From NCBI RefSeq assembly GCF_005871205.1, contig NZ_SWKM01000015.1, positions 248,001 to 312,000 on the forward strand: a stretch of DNA of 64,000 nucleotides, read 5' to 3'. The DNA is from Marinobacter alexandrii. Lineage in GTDB: Bacteria > Pseudomonadota > Gammaproteobacteria > Pseudomonadales > Oleiphilaceae. The translations under genes and the position numbers were made by a program. The notes under the pieces are model-generated. The model was not told where the DNA came from. It saw nothing but the letters and a program-made list of their open reading frames with translations, and did no database searches. This document shows, one piece after another, positions 46,857 through 55,479 of the stretch; within the stretch, counting starts at the first letter, position 1; each line of letters opens with the position of its first letter.

Positions 46857-48137
46857 TCAGTTCCTTCGCTGGCGCTGATTTCTTCCTCCGGGGCCACCCC
46901 GACCACCCTGGGGACGCCGCCCCCGCTTACGGGTAATGGGCGGGTTCTCCATGGGAGTCATCAATACCTCATCAGGCACCGTGGTATTCAGTTTCTGACT
47001 GATGTAGGTTTCGATCGCCGGCAGGGCAAAGGAATCGTCCTCCCCGGCAAAGCTGACCGACACCCCGTGCTTGCCCGCCCGACCAGTACGGCCAATACGA
47101 TGGACATAGTCTTCAGCATTATCAGGAAGATTGTAGTTGAAAACGTGGGTCACACCGTTCACATGAATACCGCGACCGGCCACATCGGTGGCCACCAGTA
47201 CCTGAATGCTGCCATTCTTGAACTGGTCCAGGGTCTTCAGTCGCTTGTTCTGGGCGATCTCACCCGACATCAGCGATACTTTCACGCCCTGGTTGCGCAG
47301 GTCTTCTTCGAGATCCCGACACTGATCGCGTCGGTTGGCGAAGACAATGGCCTTTTCCACTTCCGGGCGCTTGAGGTAATTCACCAGCACCGGCAGCTTC
47401 TCATCCTCGCCCACCAGGTAAACCGATTGCTCAACACGCTCAGCGGTTTTCTGCTCAGGCTCAATTTCCACGAACTCGGCGTTCTGGGTCCACATGGAAG
47501 CAAGGTTCAGCACATCCTGGTTAAAGGTCGCACTGAATAGCAGAGTCTGACGGTTTTCCTTTTCCGTGCACTTGCGGATGATCCGCTTGACGTCCGGGAT
47601 AAAGCCCATATCCAGCATGCGATCGGCTTCGTCCAGGATCAGGATATCGAGCTGGTCAAGGAACACGTCCTGGGAGCCGAGAAAATCGATCAGTCGGCCC
47701 GGTGTCGCGACCAGAATATCCACCACTTCGTTCTGCAACTGATCCCGCTGCTTATCGTAGTTCATGCCGCCTACAACCGTGACCACATTGTGGCCAGTGT
47801 GCTGGCACAACTGCTCGGCGTCCTTGGCGATCTGCATTGCCAGCTCCCGGGTGGGCGCCAGCGCCAAAACCCGTGGCTCCGAGGCGAAGCGATCAGTTGT
47901 CGGCACCGGCGTCTCCAGCAGCGCCTGGATAGCCGTAATCAGGAAGGCCGCGGTCTTACCGGTGCCGGTCTGGGCCTGGCCGATCAGATCTTCACAGGCC
48001 AGGGTCCATGGCAGGGTTTCCGCCTGGATCGGTGTGCAGTATTCAAAGCCAATCGCGGAGATGGCGTCCTGAAGCTTCTGGTCCAGATTAAGGTCCTGGA
48101 ACCGGAGGTCGCCAGTGTGCTTGGGTTCAGATGTCAT
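46857..48137 (-). CDS. rhlB: DEAD-box RNA helicase RhlB
   Basis: ATP-dependent RNA helicase, 426 residues, a component of degradosomes in E. coli. Motifs: Q-motif region IGFEYCTPIQAETLPW, motif I AQTGTGKTAAFL, Ia PTRELAMQI, DEAD (ILILDEADRMLDMGF), SAT (LFSATFN), and motif VI YVHRIGRTGRAGKHG. The C-terminal tail is basic and glycine-arginine-rich (KRGRRPQGGRGGPGGRNQRQ), as in RhlB. It overlaps epmC by 4 nt upstream. RhlB is favoured over RhlE by its start and tail. Confidence 0.95.
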   Translation of the reverse strand: MTSEPKHTGDLRFQDLNLDQKLQDAISAIGFEYCTPIQAETLPWTLACEDLIGQAQTGTGKTAAFLITAIQALLETPVPTTDRFASEPRVLALAPTRELAMQIAKDAEQLCQHTGHNVVTVVGGMNYDKQRDQLQNEVVDILVATPGRLIDFLGSQDVFLDQLDILILDEADRMLDMGFIPDVKRIIRKCTEKENRQTLLFSATFNQDVLNLASMWTQNAEFVEIEPEQKTAERVEQSVYLVGEDEKLPVLVNYLKRPEVEKAIVFANRRDQCRDLEEDLRNQGVKVSLMSGEIAQNKRLKTLDQFKNGSIQVLVATDVAGRGIHVNGVTHVFNYNLPDNAEDYVHRIGRTGRAGKHGVSVSFAGEDDSFALPAIETYISQKLNTTVPDEVLMTPMENPPITRKRGRRPQGGRGGPGGRNQRQRRN

Positions 48138-48724
48138 ACAATCTCAGTTTTCCTTGAGGAGTTCTTAGCGGACGTTGACGGTGCAATGCGCTCGGCATCC
48201 CGATGCCAGTTACTGGCATGCGTGTCGGTAGTTCCGTAAAAGGTTTTCAGTGCGTCCAACAATAAGCCAGCGCGGTGTGGCAGACCGTGTGTCAGGTAAT
48301 GGCTTGCCCGGGCTCTTACACCCTGCCTGAACGCCTGCTCGTTGGCTGCGCCATCGCCAGACAAGTTATCCACACTGATGTGAAACCGGGTACCCGCCGC
48401 TATCGAAAATAACCATTCCAGCGCCTGGGGCTTAATCTCAACCTGTTCGAACGCGCGTTGTTGTTCGGGTGTGCGGCCATCCGGACAGTACCAATAACCA
48501 TAGTCGTGAAGTGTGCGCCGATACTCACCTGCGATACACCAATGGCTGATTTCGTGCAGAGCACTGGCATAATAGCCATGTGCGAAAACAATCTGCGCCA
48601 GGCCATTGTCGCCGTCGGCTGGTCTGTACTCGGGTTCATCGCCGCCCTTGACCAAAATTGTCCGGTGACTTTCCCGGAACAGGTCATTGAACAGCATGAT
48701 AAGCTCATTTGGACTGTGATTCAT
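48134..48724 (-). CDS. epmC: Elongation factor P hydroxylase
   Basis: Hydroxylates the beta-lysylated lysine of EF-P as the last step of that modification. The 196-residue protein carries the metal-binding HEISHWCIAGEYRR motif (HExxH) within the family stretch FAHGYYASALHEISHW and the segment DYGYWYCPDGRTPEQQ. The frame opens at a TTG (48757), but the ATG at 48724 is a safer start. The partner enzymes EpmA and EpmB are not in the window. It begins the operon with rhlB. Confidence 0.9.
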   Translation of the reverse strand: MNHSPNELIMLFNDLFRESHRTILVKGGDEPEYRPADGDNGLAQIVFAHGYYASALHEISHWCIAGEYRRTLHDYGYWYCPDGRTPEQQRAFEQVEIKPQALEWLFSIAAGTRFHISVDNLSGDGAANEQAFRQGVRARASHYLTHGLPHRAGLLLDALKTFYGTTDTHASNWHRDAERIAPSTSAKNSSRKTEIV

Positions 48725-48757
48725 TGGCTCGCTATTGTGCGACTTTACAGCGTTCAA

Positions 48758-49012
48758 TACCAGAGGGAACTTTTAGAGGAAGCTGGAGAAGAGGCTAGAA
48801 AGTAACGCAGAGAGAAACTGAGGGAAAAACGGAGAGAGGAACTTTGAGTACCCGCTTCTGTCCATTGGCATCGAGCGCGGTACGGAATTTCGGACCGATA
48901 GCCAAGTTTCACCAGGCATCTTAAACATTGCTTAAACGTAGTCAGCTTGAACTTAGCGAAATAAGACTCAGTGAAGTAAGACTTTGAGAGAAACCAGGAA
49001 CCAATTTCTACT
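48758..49012. other. Purine-rich intergenic region with degenerate repeats
   Basis: 255 bp between divergent epmC and dsbD. From 48761 to 48848 the plus strand is strongly purine-rich. A 15-bp imperfect tandem unit (AATAAGACTCAGTGA, then AGTAAGACTTTGAGA) fills 48960-48989, and ACTTTGAG occurs at 48841-48848 and 48981-48988. No confident gene or promoter was found. Confidence 0.45.
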
Positions 49013-50941
49013 ATGACAGCACCCGCTGCAGTACCCCCCACCGGCCGACAGGGCCTCGCCATGACCCTGATACTTGCCCTTTGCACCCTTATCACGATGG
49101 CCGGCCCGGCCTTCGCTCTAGGCTCAGGCGGCAATTCCCTGTTCGGCGGTAGCAACAACGGTTTCCTGCCAGTCGATGAAGCGCTGCCATTCCGTCACAG
49201 CACAGATAACGGCGCAGTGATTCTTTCCTGGGACGTCACACCTGGCCACTATCTGTATAAAGGACGGCTGAGTGTCACACCGATCACCGAGGGAGTCGAA
49301 ATCGGTGAACCACAGTTTTCACTGACCGGGAAAACCACCCACGACGAATTTTTTGGCGAAGTTACGGTCTTCTACGACCCAGTCGAGGTGCGCGTTCCGG
49401 TCACCCTACCCGAAGGCATTCGGGAAGCCGAGCTAATGGTAACCTATCAAGGCTGCGCCGAGGCCGGGCTGTGCTATCCCCCTCAAACCCGCGACGTCTT
49501 TTACTTCCCAGGCACTGACGCCGGCACCAGCGCTGCCGGCGCGACCACCTCTGACAATGAGTCCAACGGCGCTGGGGCTGGCGCCAACACTCCTGCGACG
49601 GCCGACATCAACACCACCACGGCCACAGGCCTGGCGGGTTTTCTGTCGCGACAGTCGACTTTGGTCATCGCCGGTGTTTTCTTCCTGCTCGGGCTTGGGC
49701 TGACGTTCACTCCCTGCGTGTTGCCCATGGTACCCATTATTTCCACCCTGGTGTCGGGCCGGAACACCCGCAGCTCGGGCCAGGCATTACTCCTGTCCAG
49801 TAGCTACGTCCTGGGCATGGCCCTGACCTATGCCGCCGCCGGCGTCCTGACTGGACTGCTTGGAGCGAGTTTCAATCTGCAGGCGCAACTGCAATCACCC
49901 TGGGTGCTGGGCGTGTTCGCTGCCCTGTTTGTCCTGTTCGCGCTGTCCATGTTCGACCTGTTTGAAATTCAGTTACCGCGGGCTATCCGTGAGCCGCTGG
50001 ACAATGCCAGCCATCGCCTGACCGGCGGCCGGATGATCAGCATCTTCGGCATTGGCGCGCTCTCGGCGCTTATCGTATCGCCCTGCGTTTCCGCCCCCCT
50101 GGCCGGAAGCCTGCTGTATATCTCAACGACCCAGGACGCCTTGATCGGCGGCTCCGCCCTGTTCGCCCTCGGCCTGGGCATGGGTGTTCCGCTCATCCTG
50201 GTTGCCGTTGGCGGCCGCAAGCTGCTCCCGAGCACTGGGCACTGGATGACAACGGTGAAGCACTTTTATGGAGTCATGCTGCTGGCTGTCGCGATCTGGC
50301 TGGTCGAGCGCCTGGTACCGGCCTGGCTAGCTCTGACATTGTGGGGACTGCTGGTAGCCGTCACCGGTGTTCAGCTTGGCGCCTTCGATGCTGCCAAGGC
50401 CGGATGGGAACGCACCCGAAAAGGCTTTGGCCTGGTCCTCTTTGCTTATGGCCTGGCGTTGTTGGCGGGCGCTGTGGGCGGCGCTCAGGATCCGCTGAAT
50501 CCGCTGACGCCGTTTACCGCCGCCTCAGGCACTTCCGCGCCTGCCAGTAGCACGGGCGATGAACTGGGCCACGCGCTGTTCCAGCGCGTGGATTCACCGG
50601 CTGACATCCGTGCCATGCTGAGCGAGGCACACAGCCAAAGCCGCCCGGTAGTGCTTGATTTTTACGCCGACTGGTGCATCTCCTGCAAAGTTATGGAGCG
50701 CAACGTTTTCAGCGATCCTCAGGTAGTGCAGGCATTAACACCCTACACCCTGCTGCAGATTGACCTCACCGACAACACACCGGCTCAACAGGCCCTGCTT
50801 AACGAGCTTGGGCTGTTTGGGCCGCCGGCTATCCTATTCTACAGTCGGAATGGGCAGGAGTTGCCGAATCAGCGCATCCTGGGAGAAATGGATCGCGAGG
50901 AATTCATGCGCCACCTGGGCGGTCTGGCGACCGGCGTGTGA
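49013..50941 (+). CDS. dsbD: Thiol:disulfide interchange protein DsbD
   Basis: Carries electrons from cytoplasmic thioredoxin across the inner membrane to periplasmic DsbC and others. The 642 residues contain a signal peptide (about 1-35), the N-terminal alpha domain with its cysteine pair in YQGCAEAGLCYPPQ, eight membrane helices with cysteines in FTPCVLPMVP and SPCVSAPLAG, and the C-terminal thioredoxin-like gamma domain with DWCISCKVM (C555, C558). A low-complexity alanine/threonine linker of about 30 residues precedes the membrane part. It also supports cytochrome c maturation, relevant to the cbb3 oxidase genes in this window. Its end lies 5 nt from the convergent tusA. Confidence 0.95.
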   Translation: MTAPAAVPPTGRQGLAMTLILALCTLITMAGPAFALGSGGNSLFGGSNNGFLPVDEALPFRHSTDNGAVILSWDVTPGHYLYKGRLSVTPITEGVEIGEPQFSLTGKTTHDEFFGEVTVFYDPVEVRVPVTLPEGIREAELMVTYQGCAEAGLCYPPQTRDVFYFPGTDAGTSAAGATTSDNESNGAGAGANTPATADINTTTATGLAGFLSRQSTLVIAGVFFLLGLGLTFTPCVLPMVPIISTLVSGRNTRSSGQALLLSSSYVLGMALTYAAAGVLTGLLGASFNLQAQLQSPWVLGVFAALFVLFALSMFDLFEIQLPRAIREPLDNASHRLTGGRMISIFGIGALSALIVSPCVSAPLAGSLLYISTTQDALIGGSALFALGLGMGVPLILVAVGGRKLLPSTGHWMTTVKHFYGVMLLAVAIWLVERLVPAWLALTLWGLLVAVTGVQLGAFDAAKAGWERTRKGFGLVLFAYGLALLAGAVGGAQDPLNPLTPFTAASGTSAPASSTGDELGHALFQRVDSPADIRAMLSEAHSQSRPVVLDFYADWCISCKVMERNVFSDPQVVQALTPYTLLQIDLTDNTPAQQALLNELGLFGPPAILFYSRNGQELPNQRILGEMDREEFMRHLGGLATGV

Positions 50942-50946
50942 CGCGC

Positions 50947-51189
50947 TCAGGTCTCACCGCGCCGGATCAGAAATACAAACTCGCCGCCCTGCTCCTCCTC
51001 GTGCATCAGCTCGTGGCCTAGAAACTGACAGAATCTGGGAATATCGCGGGTGGTTGACGGGTCCGTCGCAAGCACCCGGAGCAAGCGCCCGGGCTCCACA
51101 TCGTTGATGCGGTTGTGCAGCATCATCACCGGCTCCGGGCAGAACAGCCCCCGCGCATCCAGCTCTGCATCATACTCTGGTACCGTCAA
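50947..51189 (-). CDS. tusA: Sulfur carrier TusA
   Basis: An 80-residue cytoplasmic sulfur carrier that accepts persulfide from IscS and passes it on for tRNA thiolation. The reactive cysteine C17 is in [19 protein letters not shown]. The start is a TTG at 51189: AGGAGA ends 6 nt before it, and no useful ATG is available, so the rare start is supported. Target enzyme MnmA is encoded at 31945. Confidence 0.95.
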   Translation of the reverse strand: MTVPEYDAELDARGLFCPEPVMMLHNRINDVEPGRLLRVLATDPSTTRDIPRFCQFLGHELMHEEEQGGEFVFLIRRGET

Positions 51190-51238
51190 AAAATGTCTCC
51201 TGTGCCTTACCTGATTTTTCAGGGAAACCTGCTAAATT

Positions 51239-51262
51239 ATTGTTTATAGATACTAAAACAAT
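51239..51262. promoter_or_regulatory. Inverted repeat between tusA and the ABM gene
   Basis: ATTGTTT, a 10-nt spacer and AAACAAT form a perfect 7-bp inverted repeat in the 84-bp gap between two divergent genes. It lies 12 nt before the start at 51274 and overlaps the region expected to contain its promoter. It could be an operator; nothing in the sequence tells for which regulator. Confidence 0.45.
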
Positions 51263-51273
51263 AGAGGTGAGTC

Positions 51274-51564
51274 ATGATCCGAGTATTGATTGAACGCCAT
51301 ATCGCCGAATCCCTGGAAGATGCTTACGAACAGCGGGCTCGCAAGGTTCTCCAGCAGGCCGTCAGTGCGCCGGGATTCATTTCTGGCGAAACCCTGTCAG
51401 ACCGTCACGACCCCAACCACCGCATCACCATGGCGAACTGGCGCTCGGAAGCCGATTGGGATCGCTGGTTTCACTCTGAGGAACGCCGGGGGCTGATGTC
51501 CGAACTGGTCCCCATGATGGATCGCGAGGAAATCATCACGGTGCTGGAACAGAGCGCGGTCTAG
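51274..51564 (+). CDS. Antibiotic biosynthesis monooxygenase-type (ABM) domain protein
   Basis: A 96-residue single ferredoxin-like domain: MIRVLIERHIAESLEDAYEQ, then APGFISGETLSDRHDPNHRI and ANWRSEADWDRWFHSEERRG, the usual ABM pattern. Proteins of this kind act as cofactor-free monooxygenases, haem-degrading enzymes or simple ligand binders. The lack of a clear catalytic signature leaves its function open. It is divergent from tusA and converges with rlmM after 14 nt. Confidence 0.85.
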   Translation: MIRVLIERHIAESLEDAYEQRARKVLQQAVSAPGFISGETLSDRHDPNHRITMANWRSEADWDRWFHSEERRGLMSELVPMMDREEIITVLEQSAV

Positions 51565-51578
51565 CACCGCAACTCGGT

Positions 51579-52655
51579 CTAACCAGTCCGCTCGATAAAG
51601 CAGGTGATTTCTTCGCGGTCGTGATAGAGGTGGCGCGCACGCAATCGAAAGCCCAGGCCCGCCTCTTTCAATCCCTGGTGAATGATATCACGGCAAATCA
51701 GCCATTCGTCATAGCGCTTTTTCATCGGCAATTTCAGATTGAACACCGTGTAACGGCAATGCCCTCCGGCGAGCCAATCGACTGCCAGCCTGGCAGTTTT
51801 TCTCGGTTGGTCGACGATATCGCACACCATCCAGTCGATGCCCCGTTTGGGGCGCCAGCTGAAGCCATCCGCTTCAACATGCTCGACCTGACCGGACGCC
51901 ATCAGCTCTTCGTTCATCGGCCCGTTATCCACGGCCGTCACAAACATGCCCTGGCGCACCAACTGCCAGGTCCAACCACCCGGGGCCGCGCCCAGATCTG
52001 CCGCCTTCTTGCCGCCGCCCAGGTAATCCAACTCCTGATCAGCCGGCAGAAATACCTTCCAGGCTTCCTCGAGCTTCAAGGCCGACCGGCTCGGTGCCGA
52101 CGCAGGCAGGCGCAGCCGGGGAATCCCGCTGACGAAACGAGCCCGATTCTCTTCCAGACTGAACCCGACTACCGCCTCCGCAAACTCAGACAACAGAACT
52201 TCAAAACGGGCTGGCGCCGGCGCATTCTGGTCCGCCCTCAGAAGCCCAGCACCGCGCATGCCCCGGGACAGTGGTGACACCCACTTGCGGGCAAAATTAC
52301 CGAGATCACCGTCGGCATTGGTTTCGGGCAGCCTGACCTCCAGTCGCGCGCATCCCGGATAACCCCGCTCCAGGCTTCCCAGGCCATCGATCACGGCACC
52401 CACCCGATCATGCTCTGGCAGCGGAATCCGCGCCAGCACCACGAACCAGTCGCGTACAAAGACCAGTGTGGACAGCTCAAGCCTCGACAGCAGGTCCTCC
52501 GCGGACTCCGGTCCGCCAAGAGAGAACCAGACCAGCCCAGAGCCCTTAGCCGGCTCAAAGAAGCCATAGATGCCAGACTCTGCAGCCCTGTCTGTCAGTT
52601 CCCTGCAGGCCTCGGTTTCAAAGCCCGGCCGGCAAAATACAACAACCTGTTCCAT
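51579..52655 (-). CDS. rlmM: 23S rRNA 2'-O-ribose C2498 methyltransferase
   Basis: Methylates C2498 of 23S rRNA with SAM. The 358 residues contain an N-terminal THUMP-like region (about 1-170) and a Rossmann methyltransferase domain with the SAM motif DLGAAPGGWTWQLVRQG and the following DNGPMNEELMASGQVEHVEADGF-type segment with acidic residues. The catalytic lysine set includes NLKLPMKKRYDEW. It stands alone, facing the ABM gene. Confidence 0.95.
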   Translation of the reverse strand: MEQVVVFCRPGFETEACRELTDRAAESGIYGFFEPAKGSGLVWFSLGGPESAEDLLSRLELSTLVFVRDWFVVLARIPLPEHDRVGAVIDGLGSLERGYPGCARLEVRLPETNADGDLGNFARKWVSPLSRGMRGAGLLRADQNAPAPARFEVLLSEFAEAVVGFSLEENRARFVSGIPRLRLPASAPSRSALKLEEAWKVFLPADQELDYLGGGKKAADLGAAPGGWTWQLVRQGMFVTAVDNGPMNEELMASGQVEHVEADGFSWRPKRGIDWMVCDIVDQPRKTARLAVDWLAGGHCRYTVFNLKLPMKKRYDEWLICRDIIHQGLKEAGLGFRLRARHLYHDREEITCFIERTG

Positions 52656-52756
52656 GCAATACCTGTTCTTTCGGGCCGGTGAAATGGCCCTGTAAATTTC
52701 AAACTGTTTAACATCCGCGGCTTAACCCTTCGGCTACACTTCCAGATCTAATACCC

Positions 52757-54616
52757 ATGGAAAACCCGATGTTCCGCGCTTTACGCCAAATATTCCTCTT
52801 GAGCCTTTGCCTGCTGCCCGCCGCAGCTTCTTCCTATGCATCGAATTCAGGCTCGGAATGCCCGGTACTCGACACAACCAGCGTTCAGGCCAGGCAATCG
52901 CTGATGCACTACATCTGCTATTACAGCGCCGCACCCGACGATCCCGCCCATAACGCCGCAACTCCGGACGAACTGCCAGCACAACTGAACTGGCGTCTTG
53001 CCGAAGGCCAGGACCTGGTGTTTAGCCACACACCATCTGTGTACTGGATACGACTGAACGTCACCAATCCGAACGAACACCGGAGTCTTTGGTACCTGAC
53101 GCTAAACTACGCGCTGCTTGATGAGGTGACCTTTTGGCAATCGGGCAGCGGCTCGAACCGCCTGATTGAAACCGGCGACCGGCGACCGTTTGATTCCCGG
53201 GGCATAGACTACCGGTATTTCTTGCTTCCCGTCACGCTCGACAGTGCCGAAACCAAGGCTATCACTATGCGGGTAAAGAGCAGCGGCGCGCTCAATGTGC
53301 CCCTGACTTTTGAATCTCCGAGTGAAGTCATTGTTCAGAGCAATCACCTGACTTTGACCCACGGGCTGTTTTACGGCGCGTTGCTGGTTTTCTCCGTGTT
53401 CAACCTGCTGCTGTTCTTCAGCTCGGGAACCATTTATTACTTCTATAACGCGTTCTACATGGCCGCCATGGGGCTCTTCATGTTTGCCATGGGCGGGTTT
53501 GCCAACCAATATTTCTGGCCCAACAGTGCCAACTTTGCCAACACCTCCATCCCTCTGAGCCTGGTGCTGTGCGCACTGTCGATGACGCTGTTCGGACGTT
53601 CGTTCCTGGAAATTGGTCAGAAAACCTGGGATGACCTGGCCACGAAAGCGCTGGCCTGGGCCTGCACCGGTTTCCTCGGTTTGACCCTGCTACTACCCTA
53701 CAGCACCACTATTTTGCTCAATACTGTTCTTGCCCTGACGGTATTAGCCAGCCTGTTCGTCATCGCAATTGGCCGATGGCGCCAGGGCTATCAAGCGGCC
53801 ATGTGGTACGTGATCGCCTGGCTGGTCATGCTCACTGGAGGACTCATCTACGCCCTGGCAGCATTCGGTTATCTCGCCGATTTCCTTGCCCGCGAAGCAC
53901 TGATGCAGGTCGTGGTGGGTGGCCAGGTGGTTCTTCTGAACTACGCCATGGTGCAACGCTGGCGCCTGTTGAATGAGAAGCTGCTCGCGGTGGAGCATTC
54001 CGCTCGCACCAACCTCGAGTTAAAGGTCCACGAGCGCACGTCACAGCTTCGTAACACCATGCGAGAACTGGAAAAAGCCAACCGCCAGTTGGCCGCACTC
54101 AGCCTGAACGATGCTTTGACTGGTCTGCAGAATCGGCGTCACATGGACAACATCCTCCCGGAGCTCTGTGCCGAGGCACGTCGGACCGGGCATCCCCTCA
54201 CTATTGTTCTGCTCGACGCCGACCACTTCAAAACCATCAACGACACCTGGGGCCACAGTTTTGGCGATACCTTCCTGCAACTGATTGCAGACATTCTCAC
54301 CCGCCACACCAAGCGCCCGAGAGATGTGGCTATCCGTTTTGGCGGAGAGGAATTTGCACTGCTGCTGCCTGGAACCGGCACGGAAGGCGCAAGCCAGCTC
54401 TCCGAATCGATTCTTCAAGCCATTGAGTCGACTTCTCTGGTCAGCCCGGACGGAGCCTCGGCCCGGATTACCGTCAGCGCCGGTGTGGCTGCACTGAGCC
54501 CGGGCGAAGACAAAGACAGCCTGTTCAAGCGCGCGGACGATGCTCTTTATCGGGCCAAAGCAGAAGGACGGAATCGGATCATCGTCTCTGATCACACCCC
54601 AATAGACGAGGCCTGA
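52757..54616 (+). CDS. Diguanylate cyclase with 7TMR-DISM sensor
   Basis: A 619-residue membrane protein making c-di-GMP. A signal peptide (about 1-29) is followed by the periplasmic DISMED2-type domain (about 30-185), seven membrane helices (about 200-415) and a short coiled coil (ELEKANRQLAALS). The C-terminal GGDEF domain has the motif GGEEF at 529-533, which is an active variant, and an NDALTGLQNRRHMD start. The I-site RxxD is not apparent four residues before GGEEF. Ligand unknown; carbohydrates bind some DISM proteins. It overlaps the convergent hydrolase gene by 25 nt. A PilZ protein is encoded at 20092. Confidence 0.9.
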   Translation: MENPMFRALRQIFLLSLCLLPAAASSYASNSGSECPVLDTTSVQARQSLMHYICYYSAAPDDPAHNAATPDELPAQLNWRLAEGQDLVFSHTPSVYWIRLNVTNPNEHRSLWYLTLNYALLDEVTFWQSGSGSNRLIETGDRRPFDSRGIDYRYFLLPVTLDSAETKAITMRVKSSGALNVPLTFESPSEVIVQSNHLTLTHGLFYGALLVFSVFNLLLFFSSGTIYYFYNAFYMAAMGLFMFAMGGFANQYFWPNSANFANTSIPLSLVLCALSMTLFGRSFLEIGQKTWDDLATKALAWACTGFLGLTLLLPYSTTILLNTVLALTVLASLFVIAIGRWRQGYQAAMWYVIAWLVMLTGGLIYALAAFGYLADFLAREALMQVVVGGQVVLLNYAMVQRWRLLNEKLLAVEHSARTNLELKVHERTSQLRNTMRELEKANRQLAALSLNDALTGLQNRRHMDNILPELCAEARRTGHPLTIVLLDADHFKTINDTWGHSFGDTFLQLIADILTRHTKRPRDVAIRFGGEEFALLLPGTGTEGASQLSESILQAIESTSLVSPDGASARITVSAGVAALSPGEDKDSLFKRADDALYRAKAEGRNRIIVSDHTPIDEA

Positions 54617-55293
54617 GCCTGGCTCAGATTGTCCACAAAGGCCCTGGCGTGCCGTGCGGCATCGGCAATCAGGGCCGGCTGACTACTTTGTTGGCGGGCC
54701 AGCGGCTGGAAATCGTGATTACCACCCGTCAACCACTCAACCCGCACCCTATCCCAGGTTTCGGGATACCCGGCCAGCTCCTCGAATTTCCCAAACGGGT
54801 CCCGGGTGCCCTGCACAACCAGCATAGGACAGTGCAGCGAAGCAAAGTGTTCCGTGCGCCACTTATCCAGGCGACCGGGCGGATGGAAGGGATAACCAAA
54901 CCCCACCACCCCGGCAAGGTCCGACCGTTCACTGGCCAACACACTGGCTATCCGACCTCCCATGGACTTACCACCGACCAGCACCGGGCAGTCATCATTC
55001 ACTTCCCGCCGAACCTGATCGACCACCTCGGAAAAACATTCCAGCAGCCGGGGCTGACGGTCCGGCGGTCTCTTACGGCCATCCTCGCGCCGTTTCTGCA
55101 TGTACGGAAACTCAAAGCGCACCGTCGAAATACCATTAACTTCAAGCGCCTGTGCGAGATCTTCCATAAAGGGTGAGTCTGCCGGCGCGCCGGCACCGTG
55201 AGCCAGCACCAAGACAGGACCGAATCCGGCCCCAAAACTTTTCGTTTTAATCAAATCCACTGAATTCACCTTCCGGTTTGAAGCAACTATCAT
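54592..55293 (-). CDS. Alpha/beta hydrolase, TEX30/KANL3-like family
   Basis: A 233-residue cytoplasmic hydrolase. The oxyanion region is LAHGAGAPADSPFMED, the nucleophile serine is in GGKSMGGRIAS, the acid is probably the aspartate in VQGTRDPFGK, and the histidine is in GGNHDFQPL. This pattern is that of the dienelactone-hydrolase-like family in which human TEX30 falls. The substrate is unknown. Its tail overlaps the diguanylate cyclase tail. Confidence 0.88.
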   Translation of the reverse strand: MIVASNRKVNSVDLIKTKSFGAGFGPVLVLAHGAGAPADSPFMEDLAQALEVNGISTVRFEFPYMQKRREDGRKRPPDRQPRLLECFSEVVDQVRREVNDDCPVLVGGKSMGGRIASVLASERSDLAGVVGFGYPFHPPGRLDKWRTEHFASLHCPMLVVQGTRDPFGKFEELAGYPETWDRVRVEWLTGGNHDFQPLARQQSSQPALIADAARHARAFVDNLSQAQASSIGV

Positions 55294-55396
55294 TGCAACT
55301 CAGGTAGCGGTATCTACGCCAATCAAACTGCCCCCCACGGTGCCTTATGAGGGGTGCCATGTTGCTGATTCCGGCGCCTTTGAGAGGGTTTTGGAG

Positions 55397-55438
55397 TTGA
55401 CCTGAGTCATTGCAAAGCGCTCATGCTTTCTCCATACT
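55397..55438 (+). promoter_or_regulatory. FNR/Anr-type class II promoter of ccoNOQP
   Basis: TTGAC-CTGA-GTCAT at 55397-55410 fits the FNR/Anr box (TTGAT-N4-ATCAA type) with one clear mismatch in the right half. CATACT at 55433-55438 is a good -10 element. If that -10 is used, transcription starts near 55445, and the box centre at 55403.5 is exactly 41.5 bp upstream, the class II position. The start codon at 55480 then has a 35-nt leader. Confidence 0.75.
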
Positions 55439-55479
55439 TGCGCCCGCATATTTTTCACTTGAAACCCATTGGTAAGGCT

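Noticed and set aside
55423..55479. Longer ccoN start
   Set aside because: The 19 extra codons do not match CcoN N-termini and contain the predicted transcription start, so the ATG at 55480 is used.
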